Positions 8,837-17,148 of a stretch of DNA of 64,000 nt are shown piece after piece; the first letter of the stretch is position 1, and the number at the start of each line of letters is the position of its first letter. Position numbers and translations under genes: made by a program. The notes under the pieces are model-generated. The model was not told the origin of the DNA. It was given only the letters and a program-made list of their open reading frames with translations, and did not search any database. Origin of the DNA: JBKECO01 sp047974745 (GTDB taxonomy: Bacteria; Bacillota; Clostridia; Lachnospirales; Lachnospiraceae); the NCBI GenBank assembly GCA_047974745.1, contig JBKECO010000005.1, positions 62,001 to 126,000 of the forward strand. Direction: 5' to 3'.

Positions 8837-10270
8837 ATGAGTACAGACAGATACAGCAGCCCCCTTTCGGGACGTTATGCAAGCAGACAAATGCAGTATA
8901 TCTTTTCACAGGACATGAAGTTCAAGACCTGGCGTAGGCTTTGGATCGCACTTGCTGAAGCTGAGAAGGAGCTTGGCCTTGAAATTACAGATGAACAGAT
9001 CAACGAGCTGAAAGCATATAAGGATATCATTAACTATGATGTTGCCACGGAGAGAGAAAAACTGGTCAGACATGATGTCATGTCTCACGTGTATGCTTAC
9101 GGTGTCCAGTGTCCGGCCGCAAAAGGCATTATTCATCTGGGTGCAACAAGCTGCTATGTTGGCGATAACACAGATATCATACAGATGTCAGAGGCTTTAA
9201 AATTGATTCGGATAAAACTGGTCAATGTGATTGCAGAGTTATCCTCATTTTCCATGAAATATAAAGATCTTCCCACACTGGCATTTACTCATTTTCAGCC
9301 TGCACAGCCAACTACAGTAGGAAAAAGAGCGACACTTTGGACCCAGGAGTTCTTAATGGATCTTGAGGATCTTGACTATGTCCTGGGCAGTCTGAAACTG
9401 TTAGGATCAAAAGGAACGACAGGAACACAGGCTAGTTTCCTGGAACTGTTCGATGGAGATCATGATAAGGTCGAGCAGCTAGATGTTATCATCGCCGAAA
9501 AAATGGGATATGCATCCTGTTATCCAGTGTCAGGTCAGACTTATTCACGTAAAGTGGATACCAGAGTCTTGAATATTCTTGCGGGGATCGCAGCAAGTGC
9601 ATTTAAAATGTCTAATGATATCAGACTTCTGCAACATCTTAAAGAAGTAGAAGAGCCGTTTGAAAAAAATCAGATCGGATCCTCTGCAATGGCTTATAAG
9701 AGAAATCCAATGCGAAGTGAAAGAATCGGTTCTCTGGCCAGATATGTCATGGTCGATGCATTAAATCCGGCAATCACGTCTGCGACCCAGTGGTTCGAGA
9801 GAACCCTTGATGATTCTGCGAACAAAAGACTGAGTGTACCTGAGGGATTTCTGGCAACAGATGGAATACTAGATCTTTGTCTGAATGTCGTGGATGGTCT
9901 TGTAGTCTATGATAAAGTGATCACGAAACATCTGATGAGCGAGCTGCCATTTATGGCTACAGAAAATATTATGATGGACGCTGTGAAAAAGGGCGGAGAC
10001 AGACAGGAGCTGCACGAAAAGATCAGAACACTTTCCATGGAAGCCGGTGCAAATGTGAAGCAGGAAGGCAAAGAGAACAATCTGTTAGAGCTGATTGCAG
10101 CGGATCCTTCCTTTAAGCTGACCTTAGAAGAGCTTCAGAATGCGATGGAGCCATCGAACTATATAGGAAGAGCACCAGAACAGGTGGAAAAATTCGTTAA
10201 GGTTACCTTGAAGCCTATCTTAGAGGCGAACAAAGAATTGCTCGGTGTAAAGACACAGATCAACGTATAA
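8837..10270 (+). CDS. purB: Adenylosuccinate lyase
   Basis: Cleaves SAICAR and adenylosuccinate with release of fumarate, at two steps of purine synthesis. The signature loop GSSAMAYKRNPMRSER is intact. Other matches are LGATSCYVGDNTDI and THFQPAQPTTVGKR. At 477 residues it belongs to the longer subgroup that resembles the animal enzyme in size, not the roughly 430-residue Bacillus form. AAAGGAG precedes the ATG. It is the last gene of the pur operon and is followed by a terminator at 10280-10312. Confidence 0.96.
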   Translation: MSTDRYSSPLSGRYASRQMQYIFSQDMKFKTWRRLWIALAEAEKELGLEITDEQINELKAYKDIINYDVATEREKLVRHDVMSHVYAYGVQCPAAKGIIHLGATSCYVGDNTDIIQMSEALKLIRIKLVNVIAELSSFSMKYKDLPTLAFTHFQPAQPTTVGKRATLWTQEFLMDLEDLDYVLGSLKLLGSKGTTGTQASFLELFDGDHDKVEQLDVIIAEKMGYASCYPVSGQTYSRKVDTRVLNILAGIAASAFKMSNDIRLLQHLKEVEEPFEKNQIGSSAMAYKRNPMRSERIGSLARYVMVDALNPAITSATQWFERTLDDSANKRLSVPEGFLATDGILDLCLNVVDGLVVYDKVITKHLMSELPFMATENIMMDAVKKGGDRQELHEKIRTLSMEAGANVKQEGKENNLLELIAADPSFKLTLEELQNAMEPSNYIGRAPEQVEKFVKVTLKPILEANKELLGVKTQINV

Positions 10271-10279
10271 AAGCTAAAA

Positions 10280-10312
10280 AAGAGAAGTAGACAGGTTCTA
10301 CTTTTCTTTTTA
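10280..10312 (+). terminator. Terminator of the pur operon
   Basis: A 12-bp stem AAGAGAAGTAGA (10280-10291) / TCTACTTTTCTT (10297-10308), with one G-U pair and a 5-nt loop, runs into a T-rich tail just after the purB stop. Confidence 0.75.
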
Positions 10313-10317
10313 TATAT

Positions 10318-10346
10318 TTGCATTCAGTAATGTAAAATGCTACAAT
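10318..10346 (+). promoter_or_regulatory. Promoter of the coiled-coil membrane protein gene
   Basis: TTGCAT (10318-10323) and TACAAT (10341-10346) with a 17-bp spacer, immediately after the pur terminator and about 62 bp before the GTG start at 10409. Confidence 0.55.
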
Positions 10347-10408
10347 TATTGCAAAGGTAATGTAACATTAAAGTAGGACAGAAGGAATCGGGAAAGGAAG
10401 CAGTAATT

Positions 10409-11065
10409 GTGGAGAAGGAAGATTTTTTAGGACGTCAAATCGATGAAATTCGTGAGAAGGCAAAAGCACTGCAACACATTATCACAGTAAGAGATACGAA
10501 ATCAAGAGAACCAAGAACAGCATCGATTGAGAGCGCACCGAGAATCAGAAACCTGGAGAAAGAACTGGAAGCCATGACACAACAGTCAGAGTTCATGAAA
10601 ATAGAAGCGGAGCAGAATGCGATAAAGATATCGGAAGAAGTCAGGAAAGAAATAGAAGTTCTGGTCAGCCGAGTTGATGTAAAACTTGCAGAACTCAGTG
10701 GAGCATATCTGGAAGAAGTTGCTCAGAGAACAGAAGACAGTGAAATCAGTAAGAAGGAAATTCTTGATGAACTCAAAGCTGTAAAGGAAGAATTATCCTT
10801 GATCCGTAAAGAACTGTCTGATCAGATCGAAGGGATTCAAAATGAACTTGGCACCAAGGTACATACCGAAAGTGTGCAGAGTTACAGGAATATCCAATCC
10901 TTGATCGATGAGACGACCAAGAGTATTGCAGCGTTAAAAGAGGAAATGGGACAAGGGTTCACAGGTAAGAAGTTCATGGTACTTTCCTTTGTGTTTTCGC
11001 TTCTTAGTTTTCTTGCTGTAGGTGGTTCTATTGCATTTTACATATTAGTAAATTATATGTTCTAA
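10409..11065 (+). CDS. Coiled-coil protein with C-terminal membrane anchor, function unknown
   Basis: A 218-residue protein, not recognised as a named family. Residues about 1-190 are highly charged and rich in Glu, Lys and Ile with heptad spacing, predicting extended coiled coil. Residues about 188-215 form one hydrophobic helix (FMVLSFVFSLLSFLAVGGSI), leaving almost nothing after it, so it is tail-anchored with the coil in the cytoplasm. The GTG start is supported by AAAGGAAG at 10393-10400. It has its own promoter and no close functional neighbour. A role as scaffold or membrane organiser is conceivable but unproven. Confidence 0.75.
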   Translation: MEKEDFLGRQIDEIREKAKALQHIITVRDTKSREPRTASIESAPRIRNLEKELEAMTQQSEFMKIEAEQNAIKISEEVRKEIEVLVSRVDVKLAELSGAYLEEVAQRTEDSEISKKEILDELKAVKEELSLIRKELSDQIEGIQNELGTKVHTESVQSYRNIQSLIDETTKSIAALKEEMGQGFTGKKFMVLSFVFSLLSFLAVGGSIAFYILVNYMF

Positions 11066-11194
11066 ATCCACTTATCGCTTTTCGTTGTTAATTATATATT
11101 GATGTGGAGATGGCAGGTAGTTAGAAAGTTCATGGTACAGCTTTTTAATTCACACTGTCATTTTTATCCATAGATGAAATGATGAGGTATTTTG

Positions 11195-12847
11195 ATGGAA
11201 GACAGAGTAAAAAAGGTATGGGTATTGGGTCATAAAAATCCTGATACTGATTCCATCTGTGCAGCGATTTCCTACGCCAGACTAAAGAACGCATTAAACG
11301 GAGTTTTGCACGTAGCGAAAAGGGTTGGGAAAATAAACGAAGAGACAAAGTATGTATTAAATTACTTCGGAGTTCAGCAGCCAGACCTTGTGACTGATGT
11401 TGGCGCTCAGGTCAAGGATATCAACTATAGAAAAACTGCTCCGGTGAACAGACAGATCTCATTGAAACGGGCATGGGAGCTGATGCGCACCAAGAATGTC
11501 GTTACTTTGCCGGTCACGAATCACAATCAGAGAGTGATTGGGGTGATCGTAACAAGCGATGTTGCCACATCTTATATGGACGTCTACGATATCAGGACGC
11601 TTGCCATTGCCAAAACTCCCTATAAAAATATTGTAGAGACTTTGGATGGAACCATGCTGACAGGAAATGAACACGCTTTTTTTATGAAGGGTAAAGTTGT
11701 CGTGGCAACAAATAATACGACATACTTCGAAGAATATCTGGAAGATGATGATCTGGTTATCTCAGGAGACAGAGTAGATGCTCAGAACTCGGCAATCATG
11801 GCGAATGCCAGCTGCCTGATTGTCTGCTCTGGATTTGCTGTGGACAAAGATACCATTTTGCAGGCCGAGCGACGAGACTGCGTAGTAATCAGTACACCGT
11901 ATGATACATTTACAGTCGCACGACTCATCAATCAGAGTATGCCGATCAGTCACTTTATGACAAAAGACAATATAGTGACATTTGACGAGAGTGATTATAT
12001 TGAAGATGTGAAGGAAGTGATGTCTAAGATCAGACACCGGGATTTTCCAATCATTGATGATGAGGGTAGCTATATCGGTATGATGTCCCGGCGTAATTTA
12101 TTAAATATGCAGAAGAAGCAGATCATTTTGGTCGATCATAATGAGAAATCCCAGGCTGTTGATGGGATCGAGGATGCAGAGATCCTAGAGATTATAGATC
12201 ATCACAGACTAGGAAGTTTGGAGACTATGTCACCAGTCTATTTCAGAAATCAGCCACTAGGCTGTACTTCTACGATCATCTATCAGATGTACCAGGAAAA
12301 AAATATCCCAGTTACAAAGGAAATTGCAGGATTGCTTTGTTCCGCAATTATTTCCGATACTCTGATGTTTCGATCCCCAACCTGTACGGAAGTTGACGTT
12401 GCTGCGGCACATGAGCTTGCTGTCATTGCAGAAATTGAAATTGAACAATATGCAAAAGATATGTTTCAAGCAGGAAGTGACTTTCGTAAGCGGACAGAGG
12501 AAGAGATCTTTTATCAGGATTTTAAAATATTTCATACAGAGAATGCTGATTTTGGAGTCGCACAAATCAGTGCAATGAGCAAGGAAGAATTGATCTATGT
12601 AAAGGAGAAAATAGAGCCTTACATGAAAACTGCAAGAACAGATAAAAATCTGGATCTGATCTTCCTCATGCTGACCGATATTCTGGATGAATCCACAGAA
12701 TTAATCAGTTGCGGGAAAAATGCCGATAAAGTAATTAAGAAATTAAAGGGTGTGCGTGAACTCAATGGTCGTCATATTCTGCCTGGCGTTGTAAGCAGAA
12801 AAAAACAGCTGCTTCCATCATTAATTTCAGCCTTGAACGATGATTGA
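11195..12847 (+). CDS. ppaC: Manganese-dependent inorganic pyrophosphatase with CBS and DRTGG domains (family II)
   Basis: Hydrolyses pyrophosphate to phosphate. The N-terminal DHH domain starts VLGHKNPDTDS with metal ligands His13, Asp17 and Asp19. After about residue 70 come a CBS pair split by a DRTGG-like region (VTLPVTNHNQRVIGVIVTSDVATSY; HFMTKDNIVTF; DFPIIDDEGSYIGMMS). The DHH core then resumes (ILVDHNE, IIDHHRLGS, PLGCTSTIIYQMY), and the DHHA2 domain holds a FRKRTEEEIF segment. At 550 residues it is the regulated class in which adenine nucleotides bind the CBS region. The ATG at 11195 after GAGG is preferred to the in-frame TTG at 11192. Confidence 0.94.
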   Translation: MEDRVKKVWVLGHKNPDTDSICAAISYARLKNALNGVLHVAKRVGKINEETKYVLNYFGVQQPDLVTDVGAQVKDINYRKTAPVNRQISLKRAWELMRTKNVVTLPVTNHNQRVIGVIVTSDVATSYMDVYDIRTLAIAKTPYKNIVETLDGTMLTGNEHAFFMKGKVVVATNNTTYFEEYLEDDDLVISGDRVDAQNSAIMANASCLIVCSGFAVDKDTILQAERRDCVVISTPYDTFTVARLINQSMPISHFMTKDNIVTFDESDYIEDVKEVMSKIRHRDFPIIDDEGSYIGMMSRRNLLNMQKKQIILVDHNEKSQAVDGIEDAEILEIIDHHRLGSLETMSPVYFRNQPLGCTSTIIYQMYQEKNIPVTKEIAGLLCSAIISDTLMFRSPTCTEVDVAAAHELAVIAEIEIEQYAKDMFQAGSDFRKRTEEEIFYQDFKIFHTENADFGVAQISAMSKEELIYVKEKIEPYMKTARTDKNLDLIFLMLTDILDESTELISCGKNADKVIKKLKGVRELNGRHILPGVVSRKKQLLPSLISALNDD

Positions 12848-12888
12848 ACGACAATATCAGCATAAAAATGGGAAGGAAGTGATCTGCC

Positions 12889-13644
12889 ATGAGATTTGAA
12901 AAAATCGACAATGAAACACTTAAATGTACACTATCTCAGGAGGATCTTCTCCAGAATGGTGTTGAACTGGATGACTTATTTTCAAATAATCATAATGCAA
13001 GAGAATTTCTGGAAAAAATCATACGAATGGCAGAAATGGAAGTGGGATTTCGTACGAATGGGCAGATGATGTCCATACAGGCGGCTATTATGTCAGAAAA
13101 TGAAATCGTTTTGACATTCTCTGAAAATCAGGTAAACAGCAAAGAAATCATTGAACACTTGAAGAATATGTTTTCCGGAACCAAGGGTGGAACCAGAAAA
13201 GCAGCAGATTTTGATGCAAAAGAAGAAATACTGAAAGAAGTTGGAAAAGGAGTCGAAAAAGAAAAGGATAAAAGAAATATGAAACAACATATAGATTTGG
13301 AGAACAAGACGTCGGAGAATGAAATAAAGACAGAGTCTGTACCAGTGGATTTTGACTATTTGTTGACGTTTAAAACACTCTCAGATGTCATTACTTTCTG
13401 TAAGATCATCCCGAGTGATGAACATGCATCCAGTATCCTGTACTTTCTTGACAAGGAGAAATTGTATTATTTGCAGGTAAATATGAGTGACTCGCCGAAA
13501 CGATTTATCTATGAGTTCGTAGCTGCCGCTATGGAGTTTTCTGCAGACCTTGAAAAGAACAGTATCAGAAGCAGCTATTTGCAGGAGCATGCCAAGATTA
13601 TTTGTCAAAAAGACGCATTGAAAACACTTTCAATGCTTTCATAG
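12889..13644 (+). CDS. mecA: MecA-like adaptor protein
   Basis: The 251-residue protein has the MecA N-terminal pattern MRFEKIDNETLKCTLS, then a linker rich in Lys and Glu (about 105-150), then a C-terminal domain with FKTLSDVITFCK and LYYLQVN, the part that docks on ClpC in Bacillus MecA. MecA delivers substrates such as ComK to ClpCP for degradation. Which substrates are used here is unknown. It lies 41 bp after the pyrophosphatase and 9 bp before the flavin reductase gene, probably one transcript. Homology to MecA is clear, the pathway role is inferred. Confidence 0.85.
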   Translation: MRFEKIDNETLKCTLSQEDLLQNGVELDDLFSNNHNAREFLEKIIRMAEMEVGFRTNGQMMSIQAAIMSENEIVLTFSENQVNSKEIIEHLKNMFSGTKGGTRKAADFDAKEEILKEVGKGVEKEKDKRNMKQHIDLENKTSENEIKTESVPVDFDYLLTFKTLSDVITFCKIIPSDEHASSILYFLDKEKLYYLQVNMSDSPKRFIYEFVAAAMEFSADLEKNSIRSSYLQEHAKIICQKDALKTLSMLS

Positions 13645-13653
13645 GAGTCAGGG

Positions 13654-14361
13654 ATGGTGCAGAAAAAGAAAATGCCTGCAAAGCGTAATGGGAACAAAGC
13701 GAGAGACAAAGGTTACGTGAAAGAGTATAAAAGAGAAACGGGAAAACAAGCCGAAAGACAAACTGGAAAGGAAGTCGAAGAAGCTGAAAGAGAAATCTGG
13801 AAGCCAGGAAATATGCTTTATCCCCTTCCAGTCATTATGGTCAGCTGCAAAAGAGATTTGGAACGACCTAATATCATAACATTAGCATGGGCAGGAACGA
13901 TCAACTCAGACCCAGCCATGGTTTCTATTTCAGTCAGAAAAGAAAGATATTCCTATTCCATTCTAAAAGAAAGCAAGGAATTTGTAATCAATCTGGTGAA
14001 TAAGGAGCTTATTTATGCAACAGACTTCTGTGGCGTTCGTTCTGGTAAAGAGTACGATAAATTCCAGGAGATGAATCTTACTGCCATTCCTTCTAAGACA
14101 ATCGCAGCACCTGGAATCAAGGAAAGTCCGGTTAATATCGAATGTAAAGTGGAGCAGGTGATACCCTTGGGAAGTCATGATCTTTTTATCGCCAGAGTCA
14201 CTGCAGTAGCGGTGGATGGCAAATATATGGATGATAAGGGAAAGTTCGATTTAAATTCTAGCGGACTCGTTGCCTATTCCCATGGCGAATATTTTGAACT
14301 TGGAAAGAGGCTTGGAAAATTTGGATATTCTGTAAAAAAGACATCGCGTAAAAGAAACTGA
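13654..14361 (+). CDS. Flavin reductase family (FMN-binding split-barrel) protein with basic N-terminal extension
   Basis: Of 235 residues, about 55-220 show the FMN-binding flavin reductase pattern: YPLPVIMVSC, ITLAWAGTINSDPAMVSISVRKERYS, FVINLVN, DFCGVRSGKEYDKF and INIEC-like VNIECKVEQV. Such enzymes bind FMN and reduce flavins or other acceptors with NAD(P)H, but the substrate cannot be read from sequence. The first 50 or so residues are almost entirely Lys, Arg, Glu and Gln and have no counterpart in typical members, which start close to the WKPGNMLYPLPV segment. GGAG lies before the ATG at 13654. No better internal start is obvious. Confidence 0.82.
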   Translation: MVQKKKMPAKRNGNKARDKGYVKEYKRETGKQAERQTGKEVEEAEREIWKPGNMLYPLPVIMVSCKRDLERPNIITLAWAGTINSDPAMVSISVRKERYSYSILKESKEFVINLVNKELIYATDFCGVRSGKEYDKFQEMNLTAIPSKTIAAPGIKESPVNIECKVEQVIPLGSHDLFIARVTAVAVDGKYMDDKGKFDLNSSGLVAYSHGEYFELGKRLGKFGYSVKKTSRKRN

Positions 14362-14413
14362 TTTGATTTTGAAATATCGTAGTTAGCTGCAATCATTGAA
14401 AAGGAGAAGTGAC

Positions 14414-14953
14414 ATGGGATTTTTGGACAAATTATTGAAAAAAGAATCGCAAACTGTACAGGACAAAACATCTGACTCGAATCACCATGCAGAACCTATG
14501 AAAGAAACTATCTATGCCTTTGTATCTGGAGAGCTCGTTGATATTAAAAAAGTTCCGGATGAGATGTTTGCAGCAGAAATGCTAGGTAAAAGTGTTGCGA
14601 TCGAACCGACTGATAACGTGATAAAAGCTCCCTGCAAAGGAACGGTCATAACAGTTTTTGATACAAAGCATGCAATTGGGATTTCCACGGAACAAGGAGT
14701 CGAACTGCTTTTACACATTGGAATCAATACAGTGGATCTCAAGGGAGAGTATTTTCAAGTATTCGTAAAAGAGGGAGACATCGTGGAAGCTGGGCAGAAA
14801 ATTGCCGAGGTGGATATGGATCAGGTTCGAGAAAAAGGATATCCCGCAGTTACGATGCTAATCATAACAAACAGTGATGACTATAAAGACTTTAATGTTA
14901 CGGAACCGCAGATCGTGGAAGGTACAGAGGTTGTCATGACGGTCTTAAAATAA
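14414..14953 (+). CDS. PTS glucose-type EIIA domain protein
   Basis: A stand-alone EIIA(Glc)-family protein of 179 residues. The phosphorylated histidine is His101 in ELLLHIGINTV and the helper histidine is His86 in TKHAIGI; AIEPTDNVIKAPCKG and GDIVEAGQKIAEVD are family motifs. It would accept phosphate from HPr and pass it to a sugar EIIB/EIIC elsewhere, or act in regulation. About 40 variable residues precede the domain. The ATG at 14414 has AAGGAG at 7 nt; a TTG at 14396 is not needed. It converges on the DUF4364 gene. Confidence 0.93.
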   Translation: MGFLDKLLKKESQTVQDKTSDSNHHAEPMKETIYAFVSGELVDIKKVPDEMFAAEMLGKSVAIEPTDNVIKAPCKGTVITVFDTKHAIGISTEQGVELLLHIGINTVDLKGEYFQVFVKEGDIVEAGQKIAEVDMDQVREKGYPAVTMLIITNSDDYKDFNVTEPQIVEGTEVVMTVLK

Positions 14954-14984
14954 GTAAGTTTGAAACAATATATTCTCCAAAGAT

Positions 14985-15032
14985 GCGCCGCCACAAGTAT
15001 TGACTCTATCGCAGAGCGGCGTGTGGCGGCGC
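14985..15032. repeat. GC-rich hairpin between convergent genes
   Basis: Perfect 11-bp inverted repeat GCGCCGCCACA (14985-14995) / TGTGGCGGCGC (15022-15032) around a 26-nt loop that contains AGAGCGGCG. It is much richer in G and C than its surroundings and lies between the EIIA gene (plus) and the DUF4364 gene (minus). It may end transcription from both sides, although no T run follows on either strand, or it may be a copy of a dispersed palindromic repeat. Confidence 0.6.
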
Positions 15033-15043
15033 AGGAAATGGAG

Positions 15044-15559
15044 CTATGTAAGCAGCAGATCCATTAGTGATGCGAAAACATCCACATTCTTCTTCTGCCA
15101 ATTACTGCAGATCGCTTCTGCTTGTTCTTTCGTTCCAACATTTATGGTAATGTCGAGAACGTCATTATTATTTTCTTTTAATTTACATCTTGCAGAATAT
15201 CCATTTTGAGTATTTTTATAAAAATCCGCAACCACAGAGTTCTTTTTCTTTAGTATAACCTTGTTCTTTTGAAAAAAGAGGTTAATATCTTCTTCGATCG
15301 CAGGTGTTAATTTATCCGCAAGATAGTTCAATGTATCGAGTCCCACAGCAGTGATCGTATACTGTGTATTATCATGTGTTACTTCGGCGCTCATAAGCTC
15401 AGAATCAAGCAATTCATTGATGATGAGATGAATTGTGAAAAAATCCGTATAATCATTTTCTAAAAAGAAATTTATAATCTGCGTATTGCTGAGTGGAAAA
15501 TCGACCTTATCCAGCATGGCAAGGGTGGTTATTTTATAAATTGTAATTGGATCTGCCAA
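15044..15559 (-). CDS. DUF4364 family protein (predicted winged-helix protein)
   Basis: A 171-residue protein matching DUF4364, a family common in Clostridia. The N-terminal 75 residues look like a winged helix (ITTLAMLDKVDFPLSNTQI, FFTIHLIINELLDSELM, TAVGLDTLNYLAD). A C-terminal alpha/beta part follows (DVLDITINVGTKEQAEAIC). DNA binding is plausible but unproven. The start is TTG, with AAGGAG about 8 nt upstream on the minus strand. Between it and the upstream malic enzyme lies a structured element (15605-15782). Confidence 0.85.
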   Translation of the reverse strand: MADPITIYKITTLAMLDKVDFPLSNTQIINFFLENDYTDFFTIHLIINELLDSELMSAEVTHDNTQYTITAVGLDTLNYLADKLTPAIEEDINLFFQKNKVILKKKNSVVADFYKNTQNGYSARCKLKENNNDVLDITINVGTKEQAEAICSNWQKKNVDVFASLMDLLLT

Positions 15560-15604
15560 AAAACTCTCTCCTTTTCTGATTTCGTAGTTTTAAATATGGT
15601 TAAG

Positions 15605-15782
15605 GTGTCAAAACAGCCAGCCTATTTAATTACGGATTGTTTCGTGCCTTGCACTCCCACAATCCTCCCACAATTCGGATTCTCATGGGGCAGTAGTCCC
15701 ACTTCATCCTCATTGTGGGGCGTGTCATAAAGTGTTGTCACCACTTACATGCTAGCATGAAGTGGTAAAACACTTTTGACAC
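15605..15782. repeat. 178-bp element with terminal inverted repeats and two internal hairpins (MITE-like)
   Basis: The ends are GTGTCAAAA (15605-15613) and TTTTGACAC (15774-15782), a perfect 9-bp terminal inverted repeat. Inside, hairpin A pairs CCCACAAT (15667-15674) with ATTGTGGG (15712-15719), GGAT with ATCC and TGGG with CCCA. Hairpin B (15722-15782) pairs GTGTCA, AAAGTGTT, ACCACTT and CATGC with their complements around a TA loop, about 26 bp in all. A tandem CTCCCACAAT (15654-15663, 15665-15674) lies beside hairpin A. It holds no ORF. It may be a miniature mobile element, a structured RNA, or a terminator for malic enzyme transcripts. Confidence 0.65.
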
Positions 15783-15787
15783 TGTAA

Positions 15788-16936
15788 TCAAATATGCTTC
15801 ATAACTGCCTGACTTACAACATCGGATAAACGGGGGTCAAATGGTTCAGGAAGAATAAAATCCACCTGCAGCTCATGATCGGAGACAAGTTCTGCAATCG
15901 CAACAGCAGCAGCCAGCTTCATTTGCTCTGTGATCTGGGAGGCTCTTCCTTCCAATGCACCTTTAAAGATCCCGGGAAAAGCAAGTACATTATTGACCTG
16001 GTTCGGAAAATCACTGCGTCCAGTGCCAATGACCATGGCTCCTGCCTTTTTCGCCAGATCCGGCATGATCTCTGGAACCGGATTCGCCATTGCAAATAGG
16101 ATGGAATCTTTGTTCATAGATGAGACCATTTCCTCAGTTACTATTCCAGGTGCTGAAACGCCGATAAAGATATCGGCTCCCTTCATAGCGTCAGCAAGAG
16201 TGCCTGACATGTGGGCTAAGTTCGTCACTTGAGTCATGCTTTTTTGCATCCAGTTCAAATCAGGATAATCAGAGCCGATGATACCATAGCGATCACACAT
16301 GGTAATATGTGCAAAGCCATATTGAAGCAGGAGTTTCGCAATTGCTATTCCAGCGGATCCGGCTCCATTTACAACGATCCTACAGCATGTCTTGTCTTTT
16401 CCTGTGAGCTTAAGTGCATTGATGATTCCTGCAAGGACAACAATAGCAGTACCATGCTGATCATCATGGAAAACGGGAATATCCAGATCTTTTTTTAACT
16501 GTTCTTCAATTTCAAAGCATCTTGGGGCAGAGATATCCTCAAGATTGATTCCTCCAAATGCAGGAGCGATTCGTTTAATGGTCTCAATGATCTCGCATGT
16601 TTCCTGTGTGTCCAGACATATTGGAAAAGCATTCACATCAGCAAATTCCTTGAAAAGTACACATTTACCCTCCATGACCGGCATAGCAGCGTAGGGACCG
16701 ATATTTCCCAGACCAAGAACAGCACTGCCATCTGAAACAACGGCAACAGTATTTGCCTTTATCGTATATTTGTAAGCATCGGATCTATTTTTGGCGATTT
16801 TTTTACAGGGTTCAGCAACACCAGGTGTGTAGGCAATGGACAATGCTTCCCGATTCCGGACTGGTGATTTTGCAGTGGTTTCTAATTTTCCGCACCACTG
16901 TTCGTGAGATACAAGTGATTTCTCTCCTATATTCAT
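15788..16936 (-). CDS. NAD(P)-dependent malic enzyme (short bacterial form)
   Basis: Decarboxylates malate to pyruvate with reduction of NAD(P)+. The 382-residue length fits the short bacterial class without a phosphotransacetylase domain. Motifs are SIAYTPGVAEPC, VVSDGSAVLGLGNIGP, FHDDQHGTAIV (metal and catalytic region) and the nucleotide fold RIVVNGAGSAGIAIAKLL. Cofactor choice cannot be decided. AAGGAG precedes the ATG on the minus strand. The gene stands alone, with the inverted-repeat element right after its stop. Confidence 0.93.
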   Translation of the reverse strand: MNIGEKSLVSHEQWCGKLETTAKSPVRNREALSIAYTPGVAEPCKKIAKNRSDAYKYTIKANTVAVVSDGSAVLGLGNIGPYAAMPVMEGKCVLFKEFADVNAFPICLDTQETCEIIETIKRIAPAFGGINLEDISAPRCFEIEEQLKKDLDIPVFHDDQHGTAIVVLAGIINALKLTGKDKTCCRIVVNGAGSAGIAIAKLLLQYGFAHITMCDRYGIIGSDYPDLNWMQKSMTQVTNLAHMSGTLADAMKGADIFIGVSAPGIVTEEMVSSMNKDSILFAMANPVPEIMPDLAKKAGAMVIGTGRSDFPNQVNNVLAFPGIFKGALEGRASQITEQMKLAAAVAIAELVSDHELQVDFILPEPFDPRLSDVVSQAVMKHI

Positions 16937-17079
16937 AACGTCACTCCTTTTTGAGATGATAAAGTTTCAAAGTTATGATATCATTAAAAAAATTACAACG
17001 CAACAAAAAGGGTTTCTATTTAAAATGTTATGATGTATAATGTAAAAATCAGTGATTATTCTTAAAGTTGACGAATCTG

Positions 17080-17109
17080 TTGACTTTTCCCACCGTAATG
17101 ATTTATAAA
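17080..17109 (+). promoter_or_regulatory. Promoter of rho
   Basis: TTGACT (17080-17085) and TATAAA (17104-17109) separated by 18 bp, about 40 bp upstream of the rho ATG at 17149. Confidence 0.55.
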
Positions 17110-17148
17110 GATTTATTATATAGAACAAATGCTTTAAAGGAGCTAAAC

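Noticed and set aside
15654..15674. Tandem CTCCCACAAT as a start of a CRISPR array
   Set aside because: Only two 10-bp units with an 11-bp period and no spacers; it belongs to the hairpin element.
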